This document shows positions 11,363 to 13,306 of a stretch of DNA of 13,306 nt, piece by piece (the first letter of the stretch is position 1; each line of letters starts with the position of its first letter). A program made the translations under genes and the position numbers. The stretch is from UBA7672 sp035995285. Lineage in GTDB: Bacteria; Pseudomonadota; Alphaproteobacteria; Caulobacterales; Hyphomonadaceae. The stretch is taken from positions 1 to 13,306 of the forward strand of contig DASYKO010000099.1 of the NCBI GenBank assembly GCA_035995285.1, read 5' to 3'. The notes under the pieces were generated by a model that was given only the letters and a program-made list of their open reading frames with translations, had not been told where the DNA came from and ran no database searches.

Positions 11363-12346
11363 CTACTTCTTGGTCACTTCCGAGAAGCACTGGCCGGCGT
11401 CGCCGATGGCGTGCTCGGCGAGGCAGAAGGAGAGGTCGGCGCGGGTGTAGGCGGCCGAGACGCAGGCCTGCAGCTGGAGTTGCGACCAGTCGATGCAATC
11501 GAAGGTCTGCTTGTCCCTCATGGCCGTCTTCACGTCGTCCTTGTTGGTCTTCTCGGCTTCGAGAACGTGGAAGGCCGCGAGCGTGACGATGCGGTTGGCG
11601 GTGCCTTCACGCTTCGGATCAACCTTCAGCGGGGCAGCCGGCGCAGAGATGACGCCAGCCGTGGTGAGAGCAGCGGTCGGGGCCGAGGCCAGGATCGAGA
11701 CCTTGTCCCACACCGACTTCTCGCCATGCGCATTCGACAGCACGATGCCGAGGTCCGGACCGGCGAAGAGTTTCTGGGCCGCTTCGGTAACAGGGCGCTG
11801 CGCCTTGGCGGAAGCTTTCAGACCGTTGGCGACGCCCGATGCGTTCGGAAGGCGCGCCTTGCCCCAGGCAACATCCTGCAGCTTGTAGGCCTGGTCCTTC
11901 ACGAAGGCGGCGGCGCTGGAGATGCGGCCGGCGTCGCGCGAGTTGGCGGAGAGCGCATCCTGCAGCGCATCCTCGCCGCCTTTCAGCGTGCGGGCATAGG
12001 CCACGTCATTGCGGAAGCCGGTCATCACGCGCTCACGGCCGTAGTAGGCGTCGATGTCTTTGACCGCCGCAGCGAAGTCCTTGTCCTGCGCGGCGACCAT
12101 GGCCGAGTAGGCGATCCAGCCCGACGACAGCTGGTCCGGGTTTTGCGCGCCGAACGTGTCGAGAGCGGTGTCGAGTTCCTTGCCGCTCTTGAGCGGGGCC
12201 GCCTGGATGGCGGTCACGTCGCCCTGGTATTGACCATAGTGAGCGGCCGCCGAGGGCAGAACGCGAGGTTCAGCAGACTGGGCGAAAGCAGGAGCAGAGA
12301 GCGCGAGGGCGAGCGCAACAGCGGCGAGCCCGGTCGTGGAACGCAT
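11363..12346 (-). CDS. Secreted hypothetical protein, 327 aa, four cysteines in the C-terminal region
   Basis: A strong start: GGAGG five bases before the ATG at 12346. MRSTTGLAAVALALALSAPA then FAQSAE is a clear Sec signal peptide, cleaved after AFA (about residue 22). The mature protein is Ala-rich and mostly helical by eye, with no domain that I recognise. The last 60 residues hold four cysteines besides a possible one earlier (FDCIDW, QACVSAAY, SFCLAEH, GQCFSEV), evenly spread, fitting two disulfides in the periplasm. It ends EVTKK. Convergent with the TPR gene across a shared terminator. I recall similar unnamed proteins only in marine alphaproteobacteria, without certainty. A structural or envelope role is possible, but nothing in the sequence decides it. 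Confidence 0.75.
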   Translation of the reverse strand: MRSTTGLAAVALALALSAPAFAQSAEPRVLPSAAAHYGQYQGDVTAIQAAPLKSGKELDTALDTFGAQNPDQLSSGWIAYSAMVAAQDKDFAAAVKDIDAYYGRERVMTGFRNDVAYARTLKGGEDALQDALSANSRDAGRISSAAAFVKDQAYKLQDVAWGKARLPNASGVANGLKASAKAQRPVTEAAQKLFAGPDLGIVLSNAHGEKSVWDKVSILASAPTAALTTAGVISAPAAPLKVDPKREGTANRIVTLAAFHVLEAEKTNKDDVKTAMRDKQTFDCIDWSQLQLQACVSAAYTRADLSFCLAEHAIGDAGQCFSEVTKK

Positions 12347-12438
12347 TAAAACCTCCGACGGAAAGTTTGAGTGGTTGCTGCGGTCCCCACCAATCGCGGC
12401 CCGCTATGTGCTTTCCAGACCAAGTTGCTCTTGGATTC

Positions 12439-12467
12439 CTTGATGCATGGTTAGGATGCTTGATGCA
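12439..12467. repeat. Direct repeat CTTGATGCA, 20-bp period
   Basis: CTTGATGCA at 12439-12447 and 12459-12467 lie two helical turns apart in the divergent region between the secreted protein gene and the kinase gene. The spacing places both on one face of the DNA, as for a dimeric or cooperative regulator. Which gene it serves is not clear. Confidence 0.4.
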
Positions 12468-12509
12468 CTTCCGGGGTTCAAGGGGCATACTGTCACTGGC
12501 AGCAGTCAA

Positions 12510-13306
12510 ATGACGGCCTCGCGCATCATTTGGCTGGTCCTCGCAGTCGTTGCGGCAGTGTGGGCCATAGCGCTCGCTGTGCCCGTTTGGATCAGCGTCC
12601 TGGCATTAACCTGCGCTGTCCTGCCGGTTCTCGCCGGCTTGTTTCTGTACGGTTACGCGACACCTTCGCGCACAGCCGAGATCGAGATCTCGATTTGGAT
12701 TGGTCTTGCAACGGTTGGCGCAGCCTCGACAGGCGGGACGGCCTCGCCCCTGATCATCCTCTTCGCCGTTGCGCTGGCCTTCGCCTGGACATCAGGGGTT
12801 AAGCGGCTCGGCGCCGAAACGGCTGGCTTTTCCCTGATCGGCCTCGCCGTTGCGTCACTTGCCGGAGCTAACGGAACCTGGCTCGACAGTAAGGACTCTG
12901 ACACGCTTGCAATGGTCTACGCCGTTGCCGCCGTGGCCCTGCTCGGCGCGCTCGCAGCCCTCTTTGCGCGCCCTCAAGCCGGCGCGGCAGGGCAGGTGCT
13001 CAAGCCCGTCGTCAGCAAACAGCCCGATCCGGAATCACTGCTCAGGCTCCGCCAGCTCGAAGCGCGCACGCGCGAGGCCGAAGCGGCGATAGAGGCAGTG
13101 CAGAGGGAACTCGCCGAAGCCAACGCCAAGCTGGATGCGCGCACCACCTTCTTCGCGCAGACCAGCCACGAATTGCGCACGCCCCTTAACGCCATCATCG
13201 GCTTTACCGGGACGTTGCTGATGCGATTGCCGGGACCGCTGACCGGCGATCAGGAATCTCAATTGACGACCGTCCAGTCAAGTGGCCGGCACCTCCTTGC
13301 GTTGAT
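12510..13306 (+). CDS. Sensor histidine kinase, N-terminal part (cut by window end)
   Basis: The frame is open from ATG 12510 to the window edge (265 codons). Hydrophobic segments at about residues 7-24, 27-49, 60-73, 80-96, 105-120 and 134-152 give a five- or six-helix membrane sensor. A charged coiled-coil linker follows (about 172-212, RLRQLEARTREAEAAIEAVQ), and then the HisKA dimerisation domain. The H-box FFAQTSHELRTPLNAIIGFT has the phosphoacceptor at His220. The catalytic ATPase domain and any receiver lie beyond the window. The overall plan recalls DivJ-type kinases of Caulobacterales, but this cannot be settled from the part seen. An in-frame ATG at 12456 is an alternative start; neither has a strong ribosome binding site. 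Confidence 0.88.
   Translation, partial: MTASRIIWLVLAVVAAVWAIALAVPVWISVLALTCAVLPVLAGLFLYGYATPSRTAEIEISIWIGLATVGAASTGGTASPLIILFAVALAFAWTSGVKRLGAETAGFSLIGLAVASLAGANGTWLDSKDSDTLAMVYAVAAVALLGALAALFARPQAGAAGQVLKPVVSKQPDPESLLRLRQLEARTREAEAAIEAVQRELAEANAKLDARTTFFAQTSHELRTPLNAIIGFTGTLLMRLPGPLTGDQESQLTTVQSSGRHLLAL

Noticed and set aside
11222..12349. 375-codon plus-strand frame opposite the secreted protein gene
   Set aside because: The opposite strand has GGAGG, a signal peptide and a shared terminator; this frame starts within the TPR gene.
1..13306. tRNA, rRNA or riboswitch genes
   Set aside because: Read for cloverleaf-like arms, CCA-type ends and known riboswitch cores on both strands by eye and found none; a covariance search would be decisive.

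Overview
The window is a GC-rich (mid-60s percent by eye) chromosomal segment of an alphaproteobacterium. The gene set is a DnaA-domain-IV-like HTH protein followed by a DUF6456 protein, SufE, an UrcA-family secreted protein, two GcvA-type LysR regulators and a multi-pass HisKA kinase. This points to the Caulobacterales/Hyphomonadaceae neighbourhood, which is an inference from family composition and not a search result. No tRNA, rRNA, CRISPR array, insertion sequence or complete phage gene was seen. Most of it reads as ordinary core chromosome with a small, lower-GC, possibly acquired patch at the left end.

Layout. (1) 1-903: a 29-codon tail of a possible plus-strand gene meets an orphan minus-strand ORF (87-572) of lower GC. 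A gene-free stretch follows, carrying two inverted copies of a REP-like palindromic unit (665-793) and an operator-rich promoter with a perfect 18-bp palindrome (907-924). (2) 973-2108: a plus-strand pair with stop/start overlap encodes the DnaA-like HTH protein and the DUF6456 protein. (3) 2156-2881, minus: a 54-aa two-helix membrane protein, possibly leaderless, and SufE (active Cys51). (4) 3032-3922, minus: LysR regulator 1. (5) 4051-4511: a secreted UrcA-family protein followed by three consecutive stem-loops, the last a good intrinsic terminator. (6) 4827-8379, minus: LysR regulator 2, a short-chain dehydrogenase and a GMC flavoprotein with a Cys4 motif. The last two are 26 bp apart and probably form an operon for oxidation of an alcohol or aldehyde substrate. 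(7) 8482-9234, minus: a conserved protein of unknown function. (8) 9281-11289: a six-helix membrane protein and a winged-helix regulator share a 4-base TTGA stop/start overlap. They diverge from a TPR lipoprotein/periplasmic protein ending in CTTCHGK, a c-type heme attachment motif. The divergent promoter holds a TCAAGT/ACTTGA half-site array. (9) 11311-12346: a strong bidirectional terminator and a secreted protein with four C-terminal-region cysteines. (10) 12510-end: the N-terminal part of a multi-pass sensor histidine kinase, cut by the window edge.

The best candidates for something new are three. First is the divergent module of winged-helix regulator, membrane protein and TPR protein with terminal CXXCH. 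Second is the DnaA-like/DUF6456 pair under its palindromic operator. Third is the REP-like inverted element beside the orphan gene.
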